A stretch of 33,097 nucleotides of DNA from an uncultured Clostridium sp. (lineage in GTDB: Bacteria; Bacillota; Clostridia; TANB77; CAG-508): positions 1 to 33,097 of the forward strand of contig CANOPF010000014.1 in the NCBI GenBank assembly GCA_947568535.1, in the 5' to 3' direction. How positions within the stretch are numbered: position 1 is the first letter of the stretch; the number at the start of each line of letters is the position of its first letter. Both the position numbers and the translations under genes were made by a program. Below the pieces are notes generated by a model. That model did not search any database and had not been told where the DNA came from. It was given only the letters and a program-made list of their open reading frames with translations. Of the stretch, positions 26,435 to 32,736 are shown in pieces.

Positions 26435-27823
26435 TTAAATAAAAAATATCTCCATGTTATAATCTTTATCAAGTATTATATAATCAATCACAGATAACCA
26501 AATTCTTCTTTTTTGCATTCTATTAAAGTTATTATATTCCGAAAGAAAATTATTGTTTATAATTGATTTTAGTGTGTCTAAGTTATTGTCAGAAATATTG
26601 ATTCCGATTTTTTCTTGTTGATTATACGTTTCTTCTAGTTGAGAAACGTATTCTTTATAATCTTTTTCATAATCTTCTATTCTTATCAAATCCCTAATAT
26701 ATAATTCTTTAAGTTTTGATAATTTATTTTCTAGTGAAGAGATTTCTTTTGACATATCCATTTGTTTGTAATGATTTTCTTTGTATTCATAATTAGCTAT
26801 ATATTTTTTTAGTTGAGGAATAAATTCTCGTAAAAGTTTTTCTTCTACTTTTATTTCGTTAAAATTTGTTTTACAAGAACATTTTTGAGCTAAGTGATGT
26901 CTTTTACATATATAATAATATTTAGAACTTTCACAGTTTTTTGAGTAGAATTTTCCTCCTAACGTATAACCACATTCAGCACATTTAAGTAAGCTTTGAA
27001 AAATATATCCGCCAGAATTACTTTCACTTTTCTTTCTTGCATTCTTTTTTAATAATCTTTGTGTATTTTCAAATACTTGTTTGTCAATTATTGCTTGACA
27101 AAAATTATCAATATCTCCATATCTAGTTTCCTTAATACCAATATACAATTTGTTTGTCAGGATCCTATATGCCCTCATATAATTTAGTTGTAGTTCTGGA
27201 TATTTTAAATCAAGTTTTTGAAATGTTTGATAAGCACTAGTTGTTTCTTTATAAAATTGGAACGCATCTAATATTATTTGCTTTTTATCTTCATCAATAA
27301 TTAATTTTTTATCTTTTCTTTTTAAACCGATTGGGATTTTTCCACTAATCAATTCTTTATTTTCAGTTTTAGTTTTGAAAACACTTCTAATTCTCTCAGA
27401 AGTTTGAGCAGACTCATTTTCAGCTACAGAAAGCATAATATTTATATGTAGTCTTCCATTTGCTGTAGAACTATCATATTTTTCAAATACTGTTTGCCAA
27501 AATACACCATTTTCATCTAGTATATCTAAAATTTTATAATAGTTTCTTACACCACGAGAAAGCCTATCAAGTTTTGTAATAAGTATTCTATTTATTTTGC
27601 CTTGTTCTACGTCTTTTAAAAGTCTTTGTAAAGCAGGTCTTTTTAAATTAGTAGCAGAAAAACCATCGTCTTCATATATACTATAAATATGAAGATTATT
27701 TGCCAGAGCATATTTCGTTAATTCTTCTCTTTGAGTTCTTAAACTATCTCCATTTATAGCTTGTTCTTCGGTACTAACTCTGACGTATAAAGCTACTTCT
27801 TCTGTATTATTTATATTTTTCAT
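26435..27823 (-). CDS. Large serine recombinase (site-specific integrase)
   Basis: A 462-aa resolvase/invertase-type recombinase: catalytic domain with Ser17 in YVRVSTEEQ, ITKLDRLSRGVRNYY, SVAENESAQTSERIR; then the recombinase domain (YRILTNKLYIG), a zinc ribbon (CAECGYTLGGKF, YYICKRHH, KCSC) and a coiled coil (SSLENKLSKLKELYIRD), as in phage and ICE integrases. It catalyses excision and insertion of the element without replication. AAGGAGTA precedes the ATG. It directly abuts the junction with the truncated host gene. Confidence 0.92.
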   Translation of the reverse strand: MKNINNTEEVALYVRVSTEEQAINGDSLRTQREELTKYALANNLHIYSIYEDDGFSATNLKRPALQRLLKDVEQGKINRILITKLDRLSRGVRNYYKILDILDENGVFWQTVFEKYDSSTANGRLHINIMLSVAENESAQTSERIRSVFKTKTENKELISGKIPIGLKRKDKKLIIDEDKKQIILDAFQFYKETTSAYQTFQKLDLKYPELQLNYMRAYRILTNKLYIGIKETRYGDIDNFCQAIIDKQVFENTQRLLKKNARKKSESNSGGYIFQSLLKCAECGYTLGGKFYSKNCESSKYYYICKRHHLAQKCSCKTNFNEIKVEEKLLREFIPQLKKYIANYEYKENHYKQMDMSKEISSLENKLSKLKELYIRDLIRIEDYEKDYKEYVSQLEETYNQQEKIGINISDNNLDTLKSIINNNFLSEYNNFNRMQKRRIWLSVIDYIILDKDYNMEIFFI

Positions 27824-27836
27824 ACTATTACTCCTT

Positions 27837-28496
27837 TTAAATATTTCCCTGATAAGATATTACCTTTCCTATAATCTTTATAGAAATTTCTTCTGGATTA
27901 TATATTTGAATATTATGTTCTGGATTTGTTGACATAGGTTGCAATATAACTAAATTGTTTTCTCTTTTAAACCTTTTAACAGTAGCATCATCTCCATTAA
28001 TAGCTACAACACCAATTTCATCATTTTCCAAATCGTTTTGCTTCTGTACTAAAACCAAATCACCATCATTGAACTTTAAATTCATGCTGTCTCCTTGCAC
28101 TTTTAAATAAAAATATTCAAAATTTGATTTTAATTTAGAAGATGGAGCAAAAGCATGCCCTTCCAAATTTTCTACTGCTAATAAAGGAAGTCCAGCACTA
28201 ATTTTTCCTAAAACAGGCAATTCTACAATTTTATCTAAAGTAGGGAAAACATTAGACGTTTTATTTTTAACATATTTTTCGTCACTCCATCCAGCTAAAT
28301 AAATAGGAGAAACATTTAAAAATTCTGCCAACTTAAAAATATTACTCATTTTTAAATCTTTAATATCTCCATTTATATATCTATATATAGTGCTGATATG
28401 TATGCCAGTTCCTTTAGAAATTTTTTCTGCGTCTGTATTGTTTTCATATATAGTATCATTTAGTCTTTTCTTAAAAAGAGCTATTTCATCGTTCAT
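27837..28496 (-). CDS. LexA/CI-type repressor, XRE HTH plus S24 peptidase
   Basis: The 219-aa protein has an XRE helix-turn-helix (residues about 22-70, KISKGTGIHISTIYRYING) and an S24 autoproteolysis domain: cleavage pair Ala101-Gly102 in KISAGLP, Ser137 in QGDSM, Lys174 in ATVKRFKR. These residues allow self-cleavage on RecA activation, so induction by DNA damage is expected. I chose ATG 28496, with AGGAGTG upstream. It sits 13 bases from the recombinase and is divergent from the Cro-like gene; its own promoter and operator lie at 28519-28548. Confidence 0.9.
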   Translation of the reverse strand: MNDEIALFKKRLNDTIYENNTDAEKISKGTGIHISTIYRYINGDIKDLKMSNIFKLAEFLNVSPIYLAGWSDEKYVKNKTSNVFPTLDKIVELPVLGKISAGLPLLAVENLEGHAFAPSSKLKSNFEYFYLKVQGDSMNLKFNDGDLVLVQKQNDLENDEIGVVAINGDDATVKRFKRENNLVILQPMSTNPEHNIQIYNPEEISIKIIGKVISYQGNI

Positions 28497-28518
28497 ATAA
28501 ATCACTCCTATCTTTAGT

Positions 28519-28547
28519 ATTATACCTTATTTTTTGCATTAATGCAA
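28519..28547 (-). promoter_or_regulatory. Repressor promoter
   Basis: On the minus strand TTGCAT (28542-28547), 17-bp spacer, TATAAT (28519-28524). Its -35 lies inside operator O1, so autoregulation is likely. Confidence 0.75.
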
Positions 28548-28548
28548 A
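28533..28548. promoter_or_regulatory. Operator O1, TTTGCATTAATGCAAA
   Basis: A perfect 16-bp palindrome overlapping the -35 of the repressor promoter. It matches the other two operator sites at most positions. Confidence 0.75.
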
Positions 28549-28585
28549 TTTTTTTAAAAAAAATAAAAAAAATTTTCAAAAATGC

Positions 28586-28614
28586 TTGACAAAAAATCTA
28601 GGAAAATATATAAT
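28586..28614 (+). promoter_or_regulatory. Rightward early (lytic-type) promoter
   Basis: Perfect TTGACA (28586-28591), 17-bp spacer, perfect TATAAT (28609-28614). Operator O2 overlaps the -10. Confidence 0.88.
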
Positions 28615-28628
28615 CGCATTAACGCGAA
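28613..28628. promoter_or_regulatory. Operator O2, ATCGCATTAACGCGAA
   Basis: Same 16-bp dyad as O1 with a few changes, overlapping the -10 of the rightward promoter and so positioned to repress it. Confidence 0.75.
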
Positions 28629-28643
28629 AGAAGGTGATGAAAA

Positions 28644-28850
28644 TTGGAATTAGATTTGCAAAAAATAAGAGGTAGGATTGCAGAAAAAAATATAAAGCAA
28701 GAAGAATTATCTAAAGAATTAGGAATAACAGTTCAAGCATTGGGAAATAAACTCGCCAATAGAAGAGACTTTAAGCATAGTGAATTAACAAAGATTTTTA
28801 CTAAATTGCAAATCACTAAAGAAGAATTGCCTATTTTTTTTAAATTATAA
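28644..28850 (+). CDS. Cro-like small DNA-binding protein
   Basis: 68 aa, a single XRE-type helix-turn-helix (RIAEKNIKQEELSKELGI, then ALGNKLANRRDFKHSEL). It is the first gene from the rightward promoter and divergent from the repressor, the typical place of a Cro or antirepressor. The start is TTG 28644; AAGGTGATG provides the ribosome site, and an ATG within that site is out of frame. Confidence 0.75.
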   Translation: MELDLQKIRGRIAEKNIKQEELSKELGITVQALGNKLANRRDFKHSELTKIFTKLQITKEELPIFFKL

Positions 28851-28866
28851 TTCGCATTGAAGCGAA
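28851..28866. promoter_or_regulatory. Operator O3, TTCGCATTGAAGCGAA
   Basis: Third copy of the 16-bp dyad, directly after the Cro-like gene. With O1 and O2 the consensus is TTyGCATTrAnGCrAA. It may block readthrough into downstream early genes. Confidence 0.7.
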
Positions 28867-28917
28867 AAAAGAAATAAAGACAAACCATACGAATAGAGTT
28901 AAGGAGAGGTGGTGGTT

Positions 28918-29052
28918 TTGGAAAAACAAGACAAAACAATTTTTACATTAGAGCATGCACAAATTTTTTATCAAACTTTTGCAGAAATAGAAGCGGAAAT
29001 ACACGCACCAAATATAGAAGTAATTGCAAAGGTAGAAAGAATAACTAAATAG
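28918..29052 (+). CDS. Small early protein of unknown function
   Basis: 44 aa with TTG start 28918, preceded by AAGGAGAGG (28901-28909). The sequence is amphipathic (TLEHAQIFYQTFAEIEAEIH), soluble, without a recognised motif. Tightly spaced with the following small gene. Its existence rests on the ribosome site and the position in the early operon. Confidence 0.5.
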   Translation: MEKQDKTIFTLEHAQIFYQTFAEIEAEIHAPNIEVIAKVERITK

Positions 29053-29062
29053 GAGGAAACTA

Positions 29063-29171
29063 ATGAAAAAGATTAAGAAAAGGCTATTAACAGCAATGTT
29101 ATACACAATTTGTTGGCGGAATGTGGACAAGCATGTTAGTGTTTGGATTTTTACAAAATACGATTTATTAG
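29063..29171 (+). CDS. Small membrane protein, +1 frameshift at CGG 29117 (paralog 1)
   Basis: AGGAGG precedes an ATG; the zero frame reads through CGG at codon 19 into a frame that overlaps the next gene. Skipping C gives a 35-aa protein with a hydrophobic C-terminal half (LYTICWGMWTSMLVFGFLQN) ending at 29171, ten bases before the next start. The second copy at 30511 has the same CGG at the same codon, with nearly the same protein. Function unknown; a phage-type small membrane protein. Confidence 0.6.
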
Positions 29172-29181
29172 GGGAATCAGA

Positions 29182-29364
29182 TTGAATAAAATAAAAGATT
29201 TTAGAAAAAAAAGAAATTTATCTCAAGGTGATATAGCAAAAATTATGGAAGTGAAACAAAATACAGTATCCCAATGGGAAAATGATACGAGAACACCAAG
29301 CGTAAAACAAGGATTGAAATTAGCAGAAATTTTAGAGACAACGGCAGAGGAATTATACAAATAG
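29182..29364 (+). CDS. XRE-family HTH protein
   Basis: 60 aa; helix-turn-helix with NLSQGDIAKIMEVKQNTVSQ and a classical C-terminal LKLAEILETTAEELYK. Start TTG 29182 after AGGGGA. Second small regulator of the element's early region; its targets are unknown. Confidence 0.75.
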   Translation: MNKIKDFRKKRNLSQGDIAKIMEVKQNTVSQWENDTRTPSVKQGLKLAEILETTAEELYK

Positions 29365-29365
29365 A

Positions 29366-29600
29366 AAATACTAACCATAGCGTCAATATGATTAGTATCT
29401 TCCCACAATTTTTTTATCTTAAACTCTTGCAATTAATATTTAGTCCAAGCTGTAGAACCAGTTTGTACGACATGGAGGTCGCCCGTTTATAGCTCGTCAG
29501 CTTCTCATAGTTTATAGACAATGGAAGTCTTGCCAGTTTATACGACATAGTCGGTCATTCTCCCAGCCAGTATTCAATCAATATTATGTTTGACGCCCAT
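29366..29600. ncRNA. Candidate structured RNA with four hairpin units at 25-nt spacing
   Basis: No gene fits this stretch, and its base composition rises to near 45% G+C in an AT-rich element. GTTTRTA occurs at 29461, 29485, 29510 and 29536 (24-26 nt apart), each followed by a small hairpin with a different stem but preserved pairing: CGAC/GTCG, AGC/GCT, AGAC/GTCT, CGA/TCG. GCGTCAA (29380-29386) can pair with TTGACGC (29590-29596) to close the whole region, and a hairpin ATACTAACCAT/ATGATTAGTAT lies at its left end. Stem change with pairing kept suggests RNA. Strand is not certain. The rest of the gap, to 29887, shows weaker structure (29790-29807) and no genes. Confidence 0.4.
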
Positions 29601-29887
29601 AACTTCTATGAAAGCCCTAGTACTTAATCAGTAATGGTTCTGATATATGTAAATGTTAAATACCCCATAACAACTAGAATTTTAATTCAGATAGTATCCA
29701 CCGTCTAAAATTAATTTTTAAGAAACAGGGTAAACTCAATATTTTTGTCAAGATACATCAATCCTTTCATAATTAAATTTACCCATAAGGGTTTATGTAA
29801 TAAGGATAATATATCACAAAAAGAGATAAAAGTAAATAGCAACAAGTACAAGCTACACGAATAGGAATTAAGAAAGGAGCTGGTCTT

Positions 29888-30025
29888 ATGAAGAAAGAGT
29901 ATAAAATAACAAGACATTTTGTTGAAACTACGGAAGAAGAAAAAGAAGAAATTTATGAGCAAATTGCAAACATTTTTATAAGAATGGCTCAGAAAGAAAT
30001 GGAGAAGAACAACCAATCCAAATAA
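29888..30025 (+). CDS. Small acidic early protein, unknown
   Basis: 45 aa with a good AAGGAG site nine bases upstream. One amphipathic helix rich in Glu and Lys (TTEEEKEEIYEQIANIFIRM). No family recognised; typical of small phage early genes. Confidence 0.55.
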   Translation: MKKEYKITRHFVETTEEEKEEIYEQIANIFIRMAQKEMEKNNQSK

Positions 30026-30041
30026 AGAAGGAGGAGAGAAG

Positions 30042-30236
30042 ATGGAAATATTAAAAAATGTTCAAATAGTATTTAGACTATTATCTGAACATAGAAAAAT
30101 TGCATTATTTGTGACTGTTGTTGTTTTCACAATACTTAATGTATTTTTTAACATTTTTATAACTAACAAATATAGTTCTAAGGTTAAGCAAAATACAAAT
30201 AAAAAGAAAAAAGTTTTTAATATTTTCAAGGGATAA
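30042..30236 (+). CDS. Small membrane protein
   Basis: 64 aa with a strong AAGGAGGAGAG ribosome site. One membrane segment (ALFVTVVVFTILNVFFNIFI) and a Lys-rich C-terminus. It overlaps on the opposite strand the gene at 30105-30446 by 132 bases. Function unknown. Confidence 0.5.
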   Translation: MEILKNVQIVFRLLSEHRKIALFVTVVVFTILNVFFNIFITNKYSSKVKQNTNKKKKVFNIFKG

Positions 30237-30446
30237 AAAATTCGTAAATAAAATATTAAGATTAAATTGCAAACAACAAATTATTGTAGAAAAAATTCCA
30301 AGATAAAAAGAGCAATCAAGCCAAAACACAAAATCGTTTTCTTCATATTTTTTACGAAGAAACTTATAGCAAGAAGAAGCAGATGCTACAGTAATAGCAA
30401 CTATTAAACTGGCAATTATATTGTCTAATATATTATTTAAATTCAT
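30105..30446 (-). CDS. Leftward membrane protein, antisense to its neighbour
   Basis: 113 aa from the ATG at 30446, which is preceded by AAAGGTGGTGAG. Two to three hydrophobic segments (IIASLIVAITVASASS; WLDCSFYLGIFSTIICCL; FFLFICILLNL). A TGATATAAT-type extended -10 lies on the minus strand at about 30467-30475, so it can be transcribed alone, which is typical of a gene kept on in the integrated state (for instance immunity or exclusion). The overlap with the small rightward gene is unusual; both have good starts. Confidence 0.5.
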   Translation of the reverse strand: MNLNNILDNIIASLIVAITVASASSCYKFLRKKYEENDFVFWLDCSFYLGIFSTIICCLQFNLNILFTNFLSLENIKNFFLFICILLNLRTIFVSYKNVKKYIKYCENNNSHK

Positions 30447-30510
30447 AAACTCACCACCTTTCGACACGATTATATCACAGGTGGAAACAAAAGAAAAGGA
30501 GGATTAAAAG

Positions 30511-30622
30511 ATGAAAAAGCTTAAAAAGACACTATTACAAGCACTATTATACACAATTTGTTGGCGGAATGTGGACAAGCATGTTAGTGTACAGCATTAT
30601 GACAGCTACTACGTTAAATTAA
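30511..30622 (+). CDS. Small membrane protein, +1 frameshift at CGG 30565 (paralog 2)
   Basis: 36 aa after skipping C at codon 19. AAGGAGGA precedes the ATG. The central 40 bases are almost identical to those of the copy at 29063, including TGTTGGCGGAATGTGG, while the N- and C-terminal parts differ. In the shifted frame both encode LLYTICWGMWTSMLV or similar, and both then end at a stop before the next gene. In the zero frame the two copies give different, unrelated tails. Confidence 0.6.
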
Positions 30623-30635
30623 AAGGAGGTATGAA

Positions 30636-30855
30636 ATGAAGATAGTTAAACAAATGAATTTTTTAGTAACTATTTCTCGGCAAATGTACAACTGAGACAG
30701 ATATTTTGCAATTGTTTGACTTTGGCTTTTCTAAAGAAAAAGTAATTAGAAAATACAAAAAGGATAATAAATTAGACGATAAAGAGGCAAGAGGCATGGT
30801 AGAAAGAACTTTATTTAAAAGAATCCAGGAAAGGAGACGAAAGAGATGTTTATAA
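30636..30855 (+). CDS. Small early protein, +1 frameshift at CGG 30678
   Basis: AAAGGAGG precedes an ATG at 30636. The zero frame ends after 19 codons (TSRQMYN-stop type), with CGG as codon 15. Skipping C yields a 72-aa soluble, charged protein (VTISGKCTTETDILQLFDFG, KEKVIRKYKKDN, ARGMVERTLFKRI) whose stop overlaps the ATG of the next gene by a few bases, as expected for a coupled operon. No family recognised; it recalls small DNA-binding phage proteins. Confidence 0.6.
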
Positions 30856-31115
30856 CAAAAAAATTACATAACAAAATAGTAGAAGCAAAGAAAAGAGAAA
30901 TAGAACAACTAAAAAAAGAAAATAAAGAACTAAAACAAATTAGAATTTTGGAAGTTAGAAATAATACAAAGATATTGGAACAAAATAACAGGAAAACAAA
31001 ATTAATAAATAGCATTAAAGAAATATTAGAAATTAATAAATATAACAGAGTAGATGTAGCGCTAGAAAAAATAAAAGAACTAGTTCGCGACTACCAATCT
31101 AAAACTAGTTCATAA
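30846..31115 (+). CDS. Coiled-coil protein of unknown function
   Basis: 89 aa, almost all one long helix (NKIVEAKKREIEQLKKENKE and on), rich in Lys, Glu and Asn. It starts inside the end of the preceding gene at ATG 30846, with AAAGGAGACGAAAG upstream. Such phage coiled-coil proteins often assist replication or other complexes; no evidence here. Confidence 0.55.
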   Translation: MFITKKLHNKIVEAKKREIEQLKKENKELKQIRILEVRNNTKILEQNNRKTKLINSIKEILEINKYNRVDVALEKIKELVRDYQSKTSS

Positions 31116-31189
31116 GTGAATATAGGATTTCTATTCAATTATATCAAATATATGTAACTGTGTCAAACCCCACTAAGTGGGGAGACAGA

Positions 31190-31294
31190 TTACACCTCTT
31201 CCAAGGGGAATCTGTCAGGGTGCAGAAGGATCTCAATTTCCTCTTGGGAAATCCCCCTCTCCAGAAGAAAGAAAACAATGTCTTCTTCTGTCAT
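31190..31294 (-). CDS. Leftward mini-gene of 34 aa in a GC-rich islet
   Basis: On the minus strand GGGAGGCG sits seven bases before an ATG that starts a 34-aa frame (MTEEDIVFFLLERGISQEEI and a short tail). Behind it is a consensus promoter with extended -10 (31365-31393). In front and behind are GC-rich hairpins: AAAGGAC/GTCCTTT, CGCC/GGCG, and CCCCACT/AGTGGGG after the stop, which may end transcription. The gene has a G+C content near 48% and is the reverse of its neighbours. It could be a small regulatory or toxin-like peptide or a structured RNA with a chance frame. Confidence 0.5.
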   Translation of the reverse strand: MTEEDIVFFLLERGISQEEIEILLHPDRFPLEEV

Positions 31295-31364
31295 CTTTTT
31301 CGCCTCCCTTCTACAGGTGGCGAAAGGACAATCGTCCTTTCTGGGTTTACAGTTACATGAAATA

Positions 31365-31393
31365 ATTATATCACAATCAACATAAAAAGTCAA
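31365..31393 (-). promoter_or_regulatory. Leftward promoter, extended -10
   Basis: On the minus strand TTGACT (31388-31393), 17-bp spacer, TATAAT (31365-31370) preceded by TGA. It drives the GC-rich mini-gene. Confidence 0.85.
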
Positions 31394-31469
31394 AAATAGA
31401 AAACATACAGCACAATCAAAAGAATATATTGATAAGTATAAATTACCTTTGTTCTATTGCAGTTGTGAT

Positions 31470-31532
31470 AATACATAAACACAACACGATGGCTTTTAAC
31501 GGTTGTGCCGTACAACAACCGTATTTATAAAA
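31470..31532 (+). promoter_or_regulatory. Structured leader before the gene at 31553
   Basis: ACGGTTGT (about 31499-31506) pairs with ACAACCGT (about 31515-31522), while the GTTGTG inside it can alternatively pair with CACAAC about 25 bases upstream. The two folds exclude each other. The remaining sequence from 31395 to 31552 has no gene. Confidence 0.3.
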
Positions 31533-31552
31533 AATATTAAGAGGAAATAAAA

Positions 31553-31922
31553 ATGAAAAAAAATTTTATATATAAATAATGAAGAATCAGGAGAATTAGG
31601 AAAGCCAGTATTTAAAGATAGCTTAGGAAAACAATTATATGTAGGAGATATAGTTCATACAATAAGAAAATCAGTATCTAATATCAATATTGTTACAAAG
31701 AATTGCATATACGGCTGGGGAAGTTTAACATATAATGGAAATCTTAATAAAGTATCAGCATATAAAATCATAAATTACACACAAATAGATAATTTAGATG
31801 AAAAAATTCTAAGAAAATTAATGCATAAAATAGAAACTAAAATTTCGCAATCAAAAGAAATGACAATGTCAGAAATAGAAAAAGAATTAGGATATTCTAT
31901 AAAAATAATCAAAGAAGATTAA
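31553..31922 (+). CDS. Phage-type hypothetical protein, frame broken in an A8 run
   Basis: AAGAGGAAA precedes ATG 31553, but eight As follow the start and the zero frame ends after eight codons. With seven As the frame runs to 31922 (122 aa): MKKILYINNEESGELGKPVF, then GKQLYVGDIVHTIRK, which resembles the YopX-type phage motif. The break is in a homopolymer, not at CGG, so it may be a sequencing error, a phase-variable tract or slippage. Confidence 0.5.
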
Positions 31923-31928
31923 ACAACT

Positions 31929-31950
31929 AGGGCAGACAACAAACTGCCCT
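31929..31950 (+). terminator. Hairpin between early genes
   Basis: AGGGCAG (31929-31935) pairs with CTGCCCT (31944-31950). No long T-run follows, so termination is uncertain; it may protect mRNA ends. Confidence 0.4.
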
Positions 31951-31975
31951 AAATTATACGAAAGGAATGGTAAAC

Positions 31976-32570
31976 ATGAAAGGCTGGATAAGTATACATA
32001 GGCAATTACAAGAGCATTGGATCTGGAAAAGCAAAGAGCCTTTCGACAAGAGAAGTGCATGGATAGATTTACTTATGTTAGTAAATTATCAAAAAGAAAA
32101 AGTAGAGCTTGATAATGCATTTATAGAAGTGGAAAGAGGACAAAGGATAACTTCATTAGAGAAATTAGCTAAAAGGTGGAAATGGTCAAGGCATAAAGTA
32201 AGTGATTATTTAAACCAACTGGAACAGGACAAGATGTTGGTACAGATTAGGGACAGCAAAAAAACTCTTGTAAGCATTGAAAACTATGATAAATATCAAA
32301 TCATAATAGAAAACTCGGACATGTCCAAGGACATGCATAAGGACATGTCCCGGACAGGTAACGGACACAAACAATAATAATAACAATATATATATTACTT
32401 TATTAAATAAATATAAAGCAAAAATCGAGCAAGAAGAAGCAAGCAGAAAAATGCACATTATAACAGAATGTCAGAATAGCTCTGATTATGAACTATTGAC
32501 TTTAGAGGAACAAGATAAACTATTCTACGATTTGATGAGTGTAGATAAAAGATTTAAGCGAGGAGAGTGA
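31976..32570 (+). CDS. Replication-type winged-helix protein, +1 frameshift at CGG 32351
   Basis: The N-terminal 115 residues are typical of phage replication organisers (MKGWISIHRQLQEHWIW, then RSAWIDLLMLVNY, and a winged-helix SLEKLAKRWKWSRHKVSDYL). In the zero frame it ends 11 codons later with CGG as codon 126 (SRTGNGHKQ-stop). Skipping C gives SGQVTDTNNNNNN, an Asn-rich linker, and a further C-terminal segment to 32570, 197 aa in all. Linkers of this kind join the two halves of such proteins in many phages. I chose ATG 31976 because AAAGGA is nine bases upstream; an ATG at 31967 is too close to it. Confidence 0.65.
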
Positions 32571-32576
32571 AAACAA

Positions 32577-32736
32577 ATGAAAATAGAAAACTATCTAAGT
32601 ACAGAATATTTTAAAAGATTATGCATGTATGAAAATAAAGAATATATAGCAACGTAATATAGATTTTTCCAAAAAAGGAAAAGAGTTTTTGCAGACAAGT
32701 ATTATTGTGGAAATTATAAAGGGGAATAAATTATGA
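32577..32736 (+). CDS. Small protein with a frame break at UAA (not CGG)
   Basis: ATG 32577 opens 26 codons that end at TAA (32655-32657). A +1 shift near codons GCA-ACG-TAA would continue to a TGA at 32734-32736 that overlaps the ATG of the next gene as ATGA, strongly suggesting that the two belong to one gene (about 52 aa). The break is not at CGG, so it could be an indel or a stop-codon shift of the RF2 kind. Function unknown. Confidence 0.35.

Noticed and set aside
29461..29553. CRISPR array
   Set aside because: The 25-nt periodicity includes the variable hairpins; conserved parts are only 7 nt and there are no true spacers or cas genes.
29711..30016. 101-codon minus-strand frame rich in Phe
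   Set aside because: Opposite to a small gene with a good ribosome site; composition is that of a reversed Lys/Glu-rich gene and there is no start signal.
31160..31365. Two plus-strand frames over the GC-rich islet
   Set aside because: They have no ribosome site and are antisense to the mini-gene that has a consensus promoter and ribosome site.
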